NCBI RefSeq assembly: GCF_900177805.1
Contig: NZ_FXAX01000001.1
Location: 1 to 64,000 of the forward strand
Source of the DNA: Fibrobacter sp. UWB13
GTDB lineage: Bacteria; Fibrobacterota; Fibrobacteria; Fibrobacterales; Fibrobacteraceae
DNA: 64,000 nucleotides
Direction of reading: 5' to 3'
Part shown: piece after piece, positions 17,280 to 26,355 of the stretch
Layout of the letters: each line of letters opens with the position of its first letter
Numbering within the stretch: position 1 is the stretch's first letter
Position numbers and translations under genes: made by a program
Notes under the pieces: model-generated
What the model was told of the DNA's origin: nothing
What the model saw: the letters and a program-made list of their open reading frames with translations, nothing else
The model's database searches: none

Positions 17280-17389
17280 TACTATATGGCGCTCCTTTGG
17301 AACGCATCTAGTACGGCTTGGTAATAAATTCGCGCAAGTACGATTTTGCTACTCTCGCCTTGTACACTTTTGCCGCTGCTCTCGCCTTT

Positions 17390-17410
17390 GACGCTCTTTG
17401 AGCGTCTTTT
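17390..17410 (+). terminator. Terminator-like hairpin upstream of pgk
   Basis: Perfect 7-bp stem GACGCTC / GAGCGTC with a TTT loop followed by TTTT. No annotated plus-strand gene ends here, so it could terminate a short untranslated transcript or act as an attenuator ahead of pgk. Confidence 0.5.
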
Positions 17411-17516
17411 GCTGGGCTCAAAAATGAATCTGCAAGCAGCTTCGCTTTGTTCGCCCTACGCAAAAGTTACTATATTTTCCCCCGTAAATTTTTAACCCTA
17501 AAAAGAAGGTGCTATA

Positions 17517-18773
17517 ATGGCAAAGCTTTCTATCGAAGATCTCGAACTCGCCGGCAAGCGCGTGTTCATCCGTGTTGACTTCAACGTTCCGCAGGACAAG
17601 GTGACTGGCGAAATCACCAACACCAAGCGTATCGAAGCCGCTCTCCCGACCATCCAGTACGCTCTCGATCATGGTGCAGCAGTCGTGCTCGCTTCCCACC
17701 TCGGCCGTCCGAATGGCGAAAAGAACATGAAGTACACGCTCGCTCCGGTTGCTAAGAAGCTCGAAGAACTCATCAAGAAGCCGGTGAAGTTCCTCTCCGA
17801 CTGCGTGGGTCCGGAAGTTGAAGCTGCCTGCGCTGCTATCAAGCCGGGTGAAATCATCCTCCTCGAAAACCTCCGCTTCCACATCGAAGAAGAAGGCAAG
17901 CGCAAGATCAAGAACGCCGATGGCACCGAAACTAAGGAAAAGGCCGACAAGGAAGCCGTCAAGGCATTCCGCGCAAGCCTCACCAAGCTCGCTGACGTTT
18001 ATGTGAACGACGCTTTCGGTACCGCTCACCGCGACCACTCTTCCATGACTGGTGTTGAACTCCCGCAGCGTGCCGCTGGTTTCCTCATGAACAAGGAACT
18101 CAAGGCTTTCGACCAGGTCCTCAACAATCCTCCGCGTCCGTTCCTCGCCATCCTCGGCGGTGCAAAGGTCGCTGACAAGATCCAGCTCATCAACAACCTC
18201 CTCGACAAGGCCGACAAGATCATCATCGGCGGTGGCATGGCTTTCACTTTCAAGAAGGTTCTCAACAACATCGAAATCGGTTCTTCTTTGTTTGACGAAG
18301 AAGGTGCCAAGCTCGTTCCGGATCTGATGGCTAAGGCTAAGGCTGCTGGCAAGGAAATCATCCTCCCGGTTGACTACATCGCTGCTGACAAGTTCGCTGC
18401 CGACGCTGCTACCAAGGCTGTCTCTGACGCAGAAGGCATTCCGGCTGGCTGGATGGGCCTCGATGTGGGCGCTGAATCCACCAAGCTCTTCGTTGACGCT
18501 ATCAAGTCTGCAAAGACCATCGTTTGGAACGGTCCTGCAGGCGTGTTCGAATTCGAAGCCTTCGAAAAGGCTACCAAGGCTATGGCTGACGCTATCGTCG
18601 AAGCTACCGCTGCTGGTGCAATCACCGTGATCGGTGGTGGCGATACCGCTACGGCTGCCAAGAAGTACGGCGCTGACAAGAAGGTGACCCACACCTCTAC
18701 GGGTGGTGGCGCATCTTTGGAACTCTTGGAAGGTAAAGTCCTCCCGGGTGTTGCAGTGCTTACTGACAAGTAA
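17517..18773 (+). CDS. pgk: Phosphoglycerate kinase
   Basis: Glycolytic kinase that transfers phosphate from 1,3-bisphosphoglycerate to ADP. The 418-residue product has normal length with a Lys-rich insertion around residues 125-140. Motifs: RVDFNVP (about 18-24), SHLGRPNG, the LENLRFH region, the hinge [24 protein letters not shown], and the nucleotide-binding [10 protein letters not shown] and [12 protein letters not shown] good ribosome-binding site (AAGAAGG) lies before the ATG. Codon use is strongly biased to C-ending codons as in ilvC and fumarase, consistent with high expression. It appears to be a single-gene unit closed by the terminator at 18802. Confidence 0.98.
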   Translation: MAKLSIEDLELAGKRVFIRVDFNVPQDKVTGEITNTKRIEAALPTIQYALDHGAAVVLASHLGRPNGEKNMKYTLAPVAKKLEELIKKPVKFLSDCVGPEVEAACAAIKPGEIILLENLRFHIEEEGKRKIKNADGTETKEKADKEAVKAFRASLTKLADVYVNDAFGTAHRDHSSMTGVELPQRAAGFLMNKELKAFDQVLNNPPRPFLAILGGAKVADKIQLINNLLDKADKIIIGGGMAFTFKKVLNNIEIGSSLFDEEGAKLVPDLMAKAKAAGKEIILPVDYIAADKFAADAATKAVSDAEGIPAGWMGLDVGAESTKLFVDAIKSAKTIVWNGPAGVFEFEAFEKATKAMADAIVEATAAGAITVIGGGDTATAAKKYGADKKVTHTSTGGGASLELLEGKVLPGVAVLTDK

Positions 18774-18801
18774 TTCAAAATAAAATTTTGGATTTTAAAA
18801 G

Positions 18802-18827
18802 CTCCGCATTTTTGTGCGGAGTTTTTT
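18802..18827 (+). terminator. Rho-independent terminator of pgk
   Basis: Stem CTCCGCA / TGCGGAG with a 6-nt T-rich loop and a run of six T, 29 bp after the pgk stop. The T-run merges into the TATATT box ahead of the next gene. Confidence 0.9.
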
Positions 18828-18839
18828 ATATTAATTCGC

Positions 18840-19316
18840 ATGAAAATTATTTTGTTGTGTGTCGCGTTGTTGATGATGCCATGCTTGGCTGATGAACCGG
18901 CTACTGTTACGCCAGTTGATTCAGCGGCGTATTATCAGAAAATGTACGAGTACAACTTGGAAAAATATCACACCGATGTTTTTGTGAAAGATGTGATGTT
19001 TTGGACTTATATTGGGGGCATGATCGCGTCTGGTTGTATCTCTTTACCTGTGGCTTTGGGTGCGGGATCTCGCGGTGGAAAAATGTCTACCATGGAAATG
19101 GTTGGTATTATCGCTCCCTTAGCTATTATGGGAACGGCTGGGATTGGATATATAACCTTTGAAATCGCGACTTTAGTCCGTCGCAGTAAGTATGAAAAAT
19201 ACTACCAAAAGTGGGAAAATTCTAAAAATTCAAGCAATTCCATGCAGGTTGGGATTACTCCTCTGCTGAATTCTCTGGATGGGCGCTACGGCGCTGTTTT
19301 GGCGTTTTCGTTCTAG
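18840..19316 (+). CDS. Small exported membrane protein of unknown function
   Basis: 158 residues with a signal peptide (MKIILLCVALLMMPCLA). A Tyr-rich charged segment follows (YYQKMYEYNLEKYHTD, about 32-47), then two hydrophobic helices (about 58-78 and 85-112), another charged Tyr-rich stretch, and a C-terminal strand ending in phenylalanine (AVLAFSF), which resembles the terminal strand of outer-membrane proteins. No family recognised. The ATG lies only 9 nt behind a TATATT box that follows the pgk terminator, so the mRNA may be nearly leaderless. The 3' end overlaps the convergent small gene by 4 bp. Confidence 0.65.
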   Translation: MKIILLCVALLMMPCLADEPATVTPVDSAAYYQKMYEYNLEKYHTDVFVKDVMFWTYIGGMIASGCISLPVALGAGSRGGKMSTMEMVGIIAPLAIMGTAGIGYITFEIATLVRRSKYEKYYQKWENSKNSSNSMQVGITPLLNSLDGRYGAVLAFSF

Positions 19317-19468
19317 CCTTGTTCGCCTTGCTTGGGCTCGGCGGTTTCGTCGTGTTCCTCGATTTTACTGACTTTGGTGAACCAGTAGTCTTCGCTGTTG
19401 ATGGAGCTCATGTTGCCGATGAGCTGGTCGAGGTCAAGATTTTGAATGTCGTTGTTTTCGTTAGGCAT
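19313..19468 (-). CDS. Small acidic protein of unknown function
   Basis: A 51-residue ORF starting MPNENNDIQN, rich in Asp, Glu, Asn and Gln and without hydrophobic segments. A longer frame to 19513 exists but would begin with an unlikely MGTASPF leader; the ATG at 19468 fits better because AT-rich promoter-like sequence lies right upstream. No family recognised. It is convergent with the previous gene (4-bp overlap) and divergent from the redox protein gene. Confidence 0.45.
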   Translation of the reverse strand: MPNENNDIQNLDLDQLIGNMSSINSEDYWFTKVSKIEEHDETAEPKQGEQG

Positions 19469-19596
19469 GTCTAGAATATATATATTTATAAGAAATGGTG
19501 ATGCCGTCCCCATTCGCGGATCATGACCACATAAGCGCTAAAGCGCAAGTGGTCAAAGAACACGGAGGCCGGCATGACAATGTAAAAGGAGCTTTT

Positions 19597-19944
19597 ATGT
19601 CGATTGCTGAATTTTCGAAGAAATTCCATGCGGATAAGCGCGGTAACTGTGCCATGGCTGTTGCTTATGGCTATGCGCGAGCAACGGGCAAGTCCGAAGA
19701 AGAGGCGGTGAAGGCTGCCGAAATGTTCCGTGCATTTGGTGGCGGAAAGGCTCCGGACGGTTTGTGCGGGGCGCTCTATGCTGCAAAAATGATGCAACCC
19801 GACCATGCCGAATCGATTGAAGATGTCTTTAAGCGCGGCGCTCAGGGCTTTACTAAGTGTAAGGAAATTCGCCCGAACAAGATTATTCCGTGCAATCTTT
19901 GCGTGGAACTGGCGGGCGAGGCGTTGGATTTTTTAGAAAAGTAA
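19597..19944 (+). CDS. C_GCAxxG_C_C family putative redox protein (PF09719)
   Basis: A 115-residue member of the Cys-rich C_GCAxxG_C_C family, thought to be redox-active and often found near electron-transfer genes. The pattern is complete: GNCAMAVAYGYA (residues about 16-27), AFGGGKAPDGLCGALYAA (about 48-65), the C-terminal GFTKCKEI and CNLCVELAGEAL. The frame is open from 19495, but the ATG at 19597 has AAAGGAG 8 nt before it and matches the family start. No redox partner gene is adjacent. Function is inferred from the family only. Confidence 0.88.
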   Translation: MSIAEFSKKFHADKRGNCAMAVAYGYARATGKSEEEAVKAAEMFRAFGGGKAPDGLCGALYAAKMMQPDHAESIEDVFKRGAQGFTKCKEIRPNKIIPCNLCVELAGEALDFLEK

Positions 19945-20063
19945 CTGGATGCTTCGGGCGTTTGCCCTCAGCATGACGAGTTGTACATTGTGGGCGTTTG
20001 CCCTCTGCATGACGTTAAGGATTGTAGTCCACTTCCTACTGTCTACTTCCTACTGTCTACTAA
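19945..20063. repeat. Two REP-like fragments and a heptad array
   Basis: On the minus strand two units read CGTCATGCTGAGGGCAAACG (about 19958-19978) and CGTCATGCAGAGGGCAAACG (about 19993-20013), each with a GGGC...GCCC stem. A period-7 array (CTTCCTA, CTGTCTA repeated) fills 20031-20063 and runs into the 3' end of the minus-strand gene, encoding its last residues and its stop codon. Confidence 0.6.
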
Positions 20064-20702
20064 TCTCACGTTCAAGAGGTCTTCTTCCCAAGCGTCTTTG
20101 AGCTTGCGGAGGGCTTCGAGGGACTTGTCGTCGGCACCGCTTTCGTCTCGCTTTTGCATGAGCTGCTTGTAGCTTTCGGCGAGTTCGCTTGCATGCGGAT
20201 AATTCGGGGCGAGTTTTGCGAGTTCGTCTAGTATGGTATTGTCAGAATACAGGCGGGCAATGCCTTCTAGGCTGCTTTCGATATATTTTTGCGTATTGTT
20301 TTCGCTTTTGAATGTATCGGCTTCTTGAAATTCGAGAGGTCTGATTTTGTCCATCCAGGCAGATTCTGCAATATAAAGCTCGTTGTCTTCGGCGATGGCG
20401 TCTTTACGACCGAAAATGGCTAACTGCGACTTGAGGAACGGACGGTAGCTTTCGATGTCGATTTCTATCGATGCGCGTTCGGCAAAATCGGCAAGATTTT
20501 TGAGGTTTGTTTCCGAAGGATTATTCAGGAGGCATTCCTTGAGCACCGCTAGCTGATCTTTGGCTGGGAGTCGCTTGAATGACTCAGAATGGCTTGTATT
20601 GGCGCGGATTCTCAAGCGCAAAATGCGCAAGAGCAAAAGCATCATGGCGATAAAAAAAATAATGGACCAATTCACGCGCGAAAAAATAGATAATCTGTTC
20701 AA
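20043..20702 (-). CDS. Membrane-anchored helical protein of unknown function
   Basis: 219 residues. One N-terminal membrane helix (about 10-27, VNWSIIFFIAMMLLLLRI) is followed by a mostly helical soluble part with short repeat-like segments (LKECLLNNPSETNLKNLADFA; LDELAKLAPNYPHASELAE) that recall TPR-type helix pairs. No family recognised. The open frame starts at a TTG (20702); an internal ATG further in would cut into the membrane helix, so TTG is preferred. The last codons (VDSRK and stop) are written by a heptad-repeat array, which suggests that the original 3' end was changed. Confidence 0.6.
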   Translation of the reverse strand: MNRLSIFSRVNWSIIFFIAMMLLLLRILRLRIRANTSHSESFKRLPAKDQLAVLKECLLNNPSETNLKNLADFAERASIEIDIESYRPFLKSQLAIFGRKDAIAEDNELYIAESAWMDKIRPLEFQEADTFKSENNTQKYIESSLEGIARLYSDNTILDELAKLAPNYPHASELAESYKQLMQKRDESGADDKSLEALRKLKDAWEEDLLNVRLVDSRK

Positions 20703-20876
20703 AAAGAGCTTGTGAACGCTGTGTTTTTTTCGATATAATACGGTAATTGTTGAAATTTCTCAAGATTTTATGTTTTTACATATATTTTGCAATATTGCAA
20801 GACCTCTTTTCATTTTATTTGGTTTATATTTAGGTGGAATTGTTGTAACCTATCTTTAGGTGGAGATTGGAATATT

Positions 20877-23576
20877 ATGAAATTTTATAGATGGATAACC
20901 CTCGGTGCTCTGTTTGGTTGTTCCGTTGTTGCTTTTGCCCAGACCCAGGATGTCCGTACGTTGGATATTGTGATTCGCGATTTTCAGCCGAATCACCCTG
21001 ACTTTGAAAATTTCTCGGAAGAATCAGTTAATCATATTAACGAAATCTATAATTACAGGACCGCTACCGGCGCAGCCATGAATATGTTTGGCTACGACAA
21101 TGCATGGTATGCCAATGCTCCTTATCACACTACTTGTGGTAACATGAATACATTCCGGGAGGGGATCGTGGGTGCCCAGATTGGTACCGATGGTCTTCCG
21201 ATTCAGGCGAACTTGCTCTTGCCGGGTTATTTGCAAGGGACTTCTACTACTAGAACCGTGTTGGAATACGGTGAATGCTCCCAGAAAAACGGCAATATTA
21301 CACTTCGTGGTTACAAGAATGCTGAAGAAAATGTCAGTGGCTACAAGTGCCCAGGTGGCGGTATGAACTGGAATAACCCGGTTATTTACACGCCGGGGAT
21401 GGTAAAGCCGTATTTGATGTTTGTTCCTAAGGAAGAAGGCAAAATCGATATGCTTAACGATGTTGTCATCCTTAAGCAGAATGACCTTTGTGATAACTCC
21501 CTTTTTGACCAGTGGTTCCTTGATGTTCCTGGTCAGAATAAACGTGTCAATACGACGATGGATATCCCGAAGGATACGCAATCCAAGTATTACATTTATG
21601 ACTATAACTACAATAATGGTGGTTATTCTCCGCTCGACAGTATTAACCCGCTTACGAGAGAATGGGTTGGTCCGAAGTCCTGTAATGCCTCTATTCAGCC
21701 GAATGGTGTGTGCGATCAGTTTGGTCCACAGACGCTCTCCATTTTCTGCCCGCCGTACAATTATCAGTATGCTAAAGATCAGGCAGACTTCTTGGGACAG
21801 AATACGGCTAAGCTCTGCACGGACTGGTTGAATCAGGGTGGTCCGCGTGCTGTGAACCCGACTGGAAATGGTTATAGTGCTGCATGGAATGCCGCTGCTA
21901 TGAATGGTAGCCTCGGTATGCAGCATCTCCGTAACTACGCTTTCACTATGATGGGTTATGCAAGTTTCAAGTATAAGTCTTCTAACCAGCTCCCGACTCC
22001 GGAAGTGTTTGAATTCGCCGGTGACGATGACATGTGGATCTTTGTGGACGGTGTGCTTGTTGTGGACTTAGGTGGTACGCACTTGGCTGCTCCGGGTAAG
22101 GTCAATATCCAGACTTTGGCTATGAACAACCATGGTTGCCATGCTGGTGAACCGCTTGCCACTTATACCAACTGCTTGAATTCTAGTGACGTGTCTGGCT
22201 GGGCTGATGATACTTGGCATCATTTGCACTTCTTCTATGCTGACCGCCAGTCCGATGGTTCTAACATTTACATCCGTACGTCTCTTGCTGAACTCGCTCC
22301 GTCTCGCTATGGTCAGCCTTCTGTGAGCGATGTCGTTGTGAAGGTGGACGAAAACGGTGTGTCTCATAACAGCATGTATATGAACGTCCCGCTTGCTGAC
22401 TCCAGCCTTGCCGCTATCCAGAACTCGGGTAATATGGGCATCCCGGCGATGGTGGTTTTGCGTGAAGTGACTGATGCAAATGGTGTGAAGCAGACTGTTG
22501 TCTATGGTTTCTATGTAACTTCGATGACGGGACCGATTGACAAGGGTGCTGATGGTCAGATGTACCAGTTTGAAGGTGTTGTGAAGGATGCTGCTGGCAA
22601 TATTGTCGATGGCGGACTTTTGGGCGATGACCGCATTGCTTTCAACGTACCGTTTAGTCAGGGACTTAATGACGATGGCAACGGTGGTAACTATACGGAT
22701 ATCGAATGGTCTCAGTTGATGTTCTGGTCTCAGAAGGTGAATTTCTATGTGGCTTCTAGTTCTGGCAAGCACGTGGAAGGCTTTGATGAACGTGAAAAGT
22801 GGGGTAAGATTTCTTATACCGCTGTGGCTACGACGCCTGTGATTCCTGATGATCCGGCATATGACCGTCCGGACTTTACGGAAGAAGCTCAGAAGCTTTC
22901 GGATCTTGCAGAAAGCAATGATGGTACGATTCCGACAGACATGACTGCAGACCTCGTTTTGACTCCGATTCCGGCTGTCAGTGGTACCGACCCGCTGAAG
23001 TGGGCTAAGGATCATGCCGATGAAACTATGGCTTCTGGTGGCAAGGGCAATACAGTTGTTGCTAATGGCGTTGTTTATGGCGCTGGTCAGGCTACGAATT
23101 CGACTCTCTGCTATAATGATGGTTCTTCTAAGATTCCGGGCAAGAAGAGTAATGAATCTTGTTCTGAATGGCATTTCTCGACAACTCAGCCGTTCCAGGT
23201 AAATATTCGCGTGTTTGACCACTTGGGTCACTTTGTGAACCAGTACAACAAGCGCGTGACTAAGGAAGAATATGAAAAGGCTCTGGGTACAGGTAATCCG
23301 TCTGCTCCGAATGGCATGGAAGTTCCTGGTTGCTCCAATACAAAGCTCTATGGTGCATCGGGTGCCATGACTGCTACGATCAAGATGTATCCGGTGACGG
23401 ATAAGGGGCGCTTGCTTGCAACGGGTCCGTACATTTACCAGATGACCGTTGTTAAGGAAGCCTACGAATACTGCTATCTGAGTAACGGTAATAACGCAAC
23501 GGTGATGACGATGCCGTTCCAGCGTACTACTGAAACGACGAGACGTGGTTACCGTAGAACCGCTAAGAAGAAATAA
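20877..23576 (+). CDS. Fibro-slime domain protein, secreted, probable cellulose-adhesion surface protein
   Basis: 899 residues with a Sec signal peptide (MKFYRWITLGALFGCSVVAFA). The fibro-slime domain (PA14-like fold, TIGR02148) covers about residues 150-465 and shows EFAGDDDMWIFVDGVLVVDL (about 377-396), GTHLAAPG, a Cys pair with HGCHAGEP, and WHHLHFFYADRQSDGSN. Downstream lie a beta-rich region and a part resembling Fibrobacter paralogue C-termini (RLLATGPYIYQMTVVK), ending in a basic tail (RRGYRRTAKKK). In F. succinogenes, fibro-slime proteins occur in the outer membrane and bind cellulose (established for the family), so a role in adhesion is likely. Start: ATG 20877; an upstream in-frame ATG at 20787 would precede the signal peptide. 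Two copies of TTTAGGTGGA lie in the leader. Confidence 0.93.
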   Translation: MKFYRWITLGALFGCSVVAFAQTQDVRTLDIVIRDFQPNHPDFENFSEESVNHINEIYNYRTATGAAMNMFGYDNAWYANAPYHTTCGNMNTFREGIVGAQIGTDGLPIQANLLLPGYLQGTSTTRTVLEYGECSQKNGNITLRGYKNAEENVSGYKCPGGGMNWNNPVIYTPGMVKPYLMFVPKEEGKIDMLNDVVILKQNDLCDNSLFDQWFLDVPGQNKRVNTTMDIPKDTQSKYYIYDYNYNNGGYSPLDSINPLTREWVGPKSCNASIQPNGVCDQFGPQTLSIFCPPYNYQYAKDQADFLGQNTAKLCTDWLNQGGPRAVNPTGNGYSAAWNAAAMNGSLGMQHLRNYAFTMMGYASFKYKSSNQLPTPEVFEFAGDDDMWIFVDGVLVVDLGGTHLAAPGKVNIQTLAMNNHGCHAGEPLATYTNCLNSSDVSGWADDTWHHLHFFYADRQSDGSNIYIRTSLAELAPSRYGQPSVSDVVVKVDENGVSHNSMYMNVPLADSSLAAIQNSGNMGIPAMVVLREVTDANGVKQTVVYGFYVTSMTGPIDKGADGQMYQFEGVVKDAAGNIVDGGLLGDDRIAFNVPFSQGLNDDGNGGNYTDIEWSQLMFWSQKVNFYVASSSGKHVEGFDEREKWGKISYTAVATTPVIPDDPAYDRPDFTEEAQKLSDLAESNDGTIPTDMTADLVLTPIPAVSGTDPLKWAKDHADETMASGGKGNTVVANGVVYGAGQATNSTLCYNDGSSKIPGKKSNESCSEWHFSTTQPFQVNIRVFDHLGHFVNQYNKRVTKEEYEKALGTGNPSAPNGMEVPGCSNTKLYGASGAMTATIKMYPVTDKGRLLATGPYIYQMTVVKEAYEYCYLSNGNNATVMTMPFQRTTETTRRGYRRTAKKK

Positions 23577-23597
23577 GATGTCTTAGAGATTTTCAAG

Positions 23598-23631
23598 ACT
23601 CCCTGTGGTGAATGCCACGGGGAGTTTTTTG
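23598..23631 (+). terminator. Rho-independent terminator of the fibro-slime gene
   Basis: Eleven-bp stem ACTCCCTGTGG / CCACGGGGAGT (one wobble) with a 6-nt loop and six T, 21 bp after the stop. Confidence 0.9.
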
Positions 23632-23633
23632 TA

Positions 23634-23664
23634 TAGTCAATGGTCAATAGTCTTTGGTTGTTAG
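23634..23664. repeat. Heptad-repeat array
   Basis: Degenerate 7-mers (AGTCAAT, GGTCAAT, AGTCTTT, GGTTGTT), one arm only, between the convergent fibro-slime and tRNA-modification genes. Confidence 0.6.
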
Positions 23665-23693
23665 AAAAACGCGCGAGAATTGCGCAGGAATGG

Positions 23694-25106
23694 CTAGAGA
23701 GGCTTCGCAATTAATGCGAAGGGTTCGGCATCGGTGATGCGGACGCGGAGCGTTTGCCCGGCAGGGAATGAGCCTTGTAATGCGACGGGGCGGTACGCCT
23801 CGTTGCGGGCAATAGTAGTCCCGGAACGGTAGCCTTGCTTTTCGGTAACGACGGTGCACTCGTCGCCAATCCATTCGCTGTTGTTCTCGATGGCGATTTG
23901 CTGGAACGCTTCGGCGAGAATCGCGGAACGCTCGTGCTTGACGGTGTCGGGGACTGCAAGGGGGGCGGGGGCGAGACGTTCTGAATTGCTAGCTTCGAGA
24001 TGCGCGCTGTTTATTGTTGACTCAAGATGCGCGGCGACAGTGCCTGGGCGCGCGACAAAACGCGTGATGTTGCAGACGGTCGGGCGAGTTTCTTTCAAAA
24101 GCTTTAACGTGTCGTTGAAATCTGCGGTGGTTTCGCCGGGATAGCCGACGATAAGGTCGGTGCTGAGCGTGAACTTGCTGAATCGCTCGGTAAAGGCGTG
24201 GGCGAGGGTCGCGTAGTCGCGTGCGGTGTGACGTCGGTTCATCGCCTTGAGCACGTTTTCGCTGCCGCTCTGGACGGGAATGTGGATGAACTTGTAAATG
24301 CGATCATCCGTAAAGCAATCTAGTAGCGCCTCCTGATAGCTGAGGACATGGCGCGGATTGCCCATGCCGAGGCGGATGCGGTAATTGCCGTTCACGTGCG
24401 TGAGGATTCTCTGCGTGAGTTCGGCGAGATTCGTGCCGATGTCAAAACCGTAGCAGGCGCAATCTTGGCCGGTGAGCTGGATTTCTAGGCAACCGTCATC
24501 GACGAGCGCTTGGACTTGATCCACGATGGTTTGGGGTGCAAAGCTGTGGAGACGTCCTTTGACGAGATGCGTGCTGCAAAAGGCGCACGCGTCGAGACAG
24601 CCTTCTTCGATGTTTACTATGCCGACGAACGGGGATTCGCGAAGGACGTTGCGAGAGACTTTATTGCTGTCGGGAGTGCGCGCGTTTATCAGGCTTGAGG
24701 GGGATTGCGCGGGTTGGGGTGGTAATGCAGCCGAATCTTCAAGTTCTTTCAGGCTTGTAAATTGCACGTTCGGAACGGCGCGGAGAGCTTCTTCGCGGAA
24801 GTCCTTGGGGGCGCAACCCGTGATGTATATGGGAACGCCCGGAAATGTGCTCGCTGCTTTGCGCAGAAGTTTCATGGCGCCTGCATTGCCTTTAACCGTA
24901 CAAACGTTCAGGTAGAATGCTTCGGGTTTTTCAGTGCTGAAGTCCGCGGGATTCGCGGCGCTTGTGGAATTCTCGGCTTTTGTGGAATGCGCCGGCTTCG
25001 CTTCCGGAAACTCGAACGTGACTTCGGATTTTTGGGAGAGAATGCGTGCAATCTTTTCACCGTCACCGAAATTTGCAGCACAGCCCTGGCTTAAAATGAC
25101 TATCAT
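23694..25106 (-). CDS. tRNA t6A37 methylthiotransferase, CDKAL1/e-MtaB type radical SAM protein
   Basis: Adds a methylthio group to t6A at tRNA position 37. 470 residues from ATG 25106. N-terminal UPF0004 domain: cluster cysteines in SQGCAANFGDGEKI, NVCTVKGNA and YITGCAPKD. Radical SAM motif CLDACAFC (about 175-182) within IEEGCLDACAFCSTHLVKG. C-terminal TRAM domain (about 410-465). The CTVK signature and the GCLxxCxxC...KGRLHSF layout match the eukaryotic/archaeal CDKAL1 branch better than bacterial MtaB or MiaB, which read CTVT and CSFCxxP. Pro/Ala/Ser-rich inserts (about 45-65 and 130-150) are unusual. Start and upstream stop overlap as ATGA, so translation is coupled to the SpoIID-like gene. 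Confidence 0.88.
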   Translation of the reverse strand: MIVILSQGCAANFGDGEKIARILSQKSEVTFEFPEAKPAHSTKAENSTSAANPADFSTEKPEAFYLNVCTVKGNAGAMKLLRKAASTFPGVPIYITGCAPKDFREEALRAVPNVQFTSLKELEDSAALPPQPAQSPSSLINARTPDSNKVSRNVLRESPFVGIVNIEEGCLDACAFCSTHLVKGRLHSFAPQTIVDQVQALVDDGCLEIQLTGQDCACYGFDIGTNLAELTQRILTHVNGNYRIRLGMGNPRHVLSYQEALLDCFTDDRIYKFIHIPVQSGSENVLKAMNRRHTARDYATLAHAFTERFSKFTLSTDLIVGYPGETTADFNDTLKLLKETRPTVCNITRFVARPGTVAAHLESTINSAHLEASNSERLAPAPLAVPDTVKHERSAILAEAFQQIAIENNSEWIGDECTVVTEKQGYRSGTTIARNEAYRPVALQGSFPAGQTLRVRITDAEPFALIAKPL

Positions 25107-26350
25107 CTCTTGAATTTTTCCAGCGTGATGCCGGGGTAATAGTGCGTTAAAATTTGGATGTAGCTTTGACCTGCCTGTGCGCGTGCGCGAGCGCCCATTT
25201 GGCAAAGTCCAACTCCATGCCCGAATCCCTTGCCTTTGAGAATCCAGTCATTACCGTTCTTGTGGATGCGGAAAAAGCTGGAGGGGAGGATTGTGCCTCC
25301 GCGCTTGAATAGCCAGCGGATTTTGTCTGCTTTTGCTGTGAATGAGCCGTTGTTCGTTTCGATGACGAGTGTGTGAATGCGACCGCTCTTGAGCGTGTCT
25401 TGAATGTGCATCGACTTGATGCTCGAAAAACTTGGGACGTTTGCTTTTGCTTCTTTTGCGTTTATCTGGAATAAATCGCGAAGTTCGTCTTCGGTAAATT
25501 CACGAGTCCATTCGGTGTAGTTGGATTCGCGGCACCACGGCGTTCCGTCGGGGCGGAGGTCGGGCTTGTTTTTGAGGTAGGGGTGGTCAGGGCGACCCCA
25601 GGTGGCAACGCCTTCGGTTTCGCCACCGCAAGTGGAATGGTAATAGGCGGTGATGAATTCTCCGTTGTATGTCATCACGACGCCATCGGTTTCGCGGACG
25701 GCTTTGTCTGTAAGTGCCGTGGCGCTGTGGAGACCTTTGTAGACTTGGTCGCGCGTGTCGGCGTAAACGTCAAAGCCTTGTGCGACTCGGCTGCCGTAGT
25801 GCTTGTACGCGTAGGTGCGTGCGGCAACGGCTTGGGCCTTGAGCGCTTCGAACTTGGATTCGTCGAGTTTGCCGATTTCGTAAGGAACGACGCCTCGCAA
25901 GTAATCTTCAATATCGATGACGTTGATGGCGTTTAGCTTGTTGCCATTGGCGGTGACGATAAATTCACCGTTGTAGCAGGCTTTATTGAGGCCTGCCTTG
26001 TCTGTTGCAATGGCGATGCAATCGCTTGCGGAAGATCCTGTGGCCTTGAAAACGCGTCGGTCAGCGGTCTGCTGGCGCTTTGATTTTGTCTTGATTTTGA
26101 GTTTGCCTTTAGAGGCCGTGATGTGCAGTTCTTCGTTCTTTTGACGGACGAAGATATTTGGCACACCGACAAAGACACCCACCTGGATAGGGCGGTTGAG
26201 TTCTTTGGCGATTTTTTGAGGAACGATGGTCTGCTCGGATACGCTATTTGCTTCGATTGGGCTATACTCAGAATTGCCGGCCGCAAGAGATGGGGTCGCC
26301 AAAGAGAGTGTCGTCAAAGCAACTGCTGAAAATATCCGGAGCAGGCCCAT
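25103..26350 (-). CDS. Secreted SpoIID/LytB-domain peptidoglycan enzyme
   Basis: The SpoIID family comprises lytic transglycosylases that cut amidase-denuded glycan strands, plus LytB amidase enhancers. 415 residues with a signal peptide (MGLLRIFSAVALTTLSLATPSLA). An SH3-like beta region precedes the SpoIID core: IDIEDYLRGVVPYEIGK (about 143-159), the catalytic-type glutamate in the VPYEIG context, KAQAVAARTYAY, and FDVYADTRDQVYKG. STCGGETEGVATWG follows (about 232-245), and the C-terminal GKGFGHGVGLCQMGARARA is a strong family mark. In a non-sporulating Gram-negative it is probably used in division or wall turnover. It is followed by the methylthiotransferase gene (ATGA overlap) and preceded 5 bp away by def. 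Confidence 0.92.
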   Translation of the reverse strand: MGLLRIFSAVALTTLSLATPSLAAGNSEYSPIEANSVSEQTIVPQKIAKELNRPIQVGVFVGVPNIFVRQKNEELHITASKGKLKIKTKSKRQQTADRRVFKATGSSASDCIAIATDKAGLNKACYNGEFIVTANGNKLNAINVIDIEDYLRGVVPYEIGKLDESKFEALKAQAVAARTYAYKHYGSRVAQGFDVYADTRDQVYKGLHSATALTDKAVRETDGVVMTYNGEFITAYYHSTCGGETEGVATWGRPDHPYLKNKPDLRPDGTPWCRESNYTEWTREFTEDELRDLFQINAKEAKANVPSFSSIKSMHIQDTLKSGRIHTLVIETNNGSFTAKADKIRWLFKRGGTILPSSFFRIHKNGNDWILKGKGFGHGVGLCQMGARARAQAGQSYIQILTHYYPGITLEKFKR

Positions 26351-26355
26351 GGACC

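Larger units (their letters stand above)
16999..17516. other. Intergenic region between the exported-protein gene and pgk
   Basis: 518 bp without a convincing gene. Contents: the AT-rich promoter area of the minus-strand gene (17000-17080), a heptad-repeat array (17248-17279), a direct repeat of GCTrCTCTCGCCTT starting at 17348 and 17375, a terminator-like hairpin (17390-17410), and a TACTATATTTT -10-like box near 17469 before pgk. Confidence 0.6.

Noticed and set aside
22068-23231. 387-codon ORF antisense to the fibro-slime gene
   Set aside because: Composition is Arg/Ile/His-rich without any domain; the sense gene is well supported.
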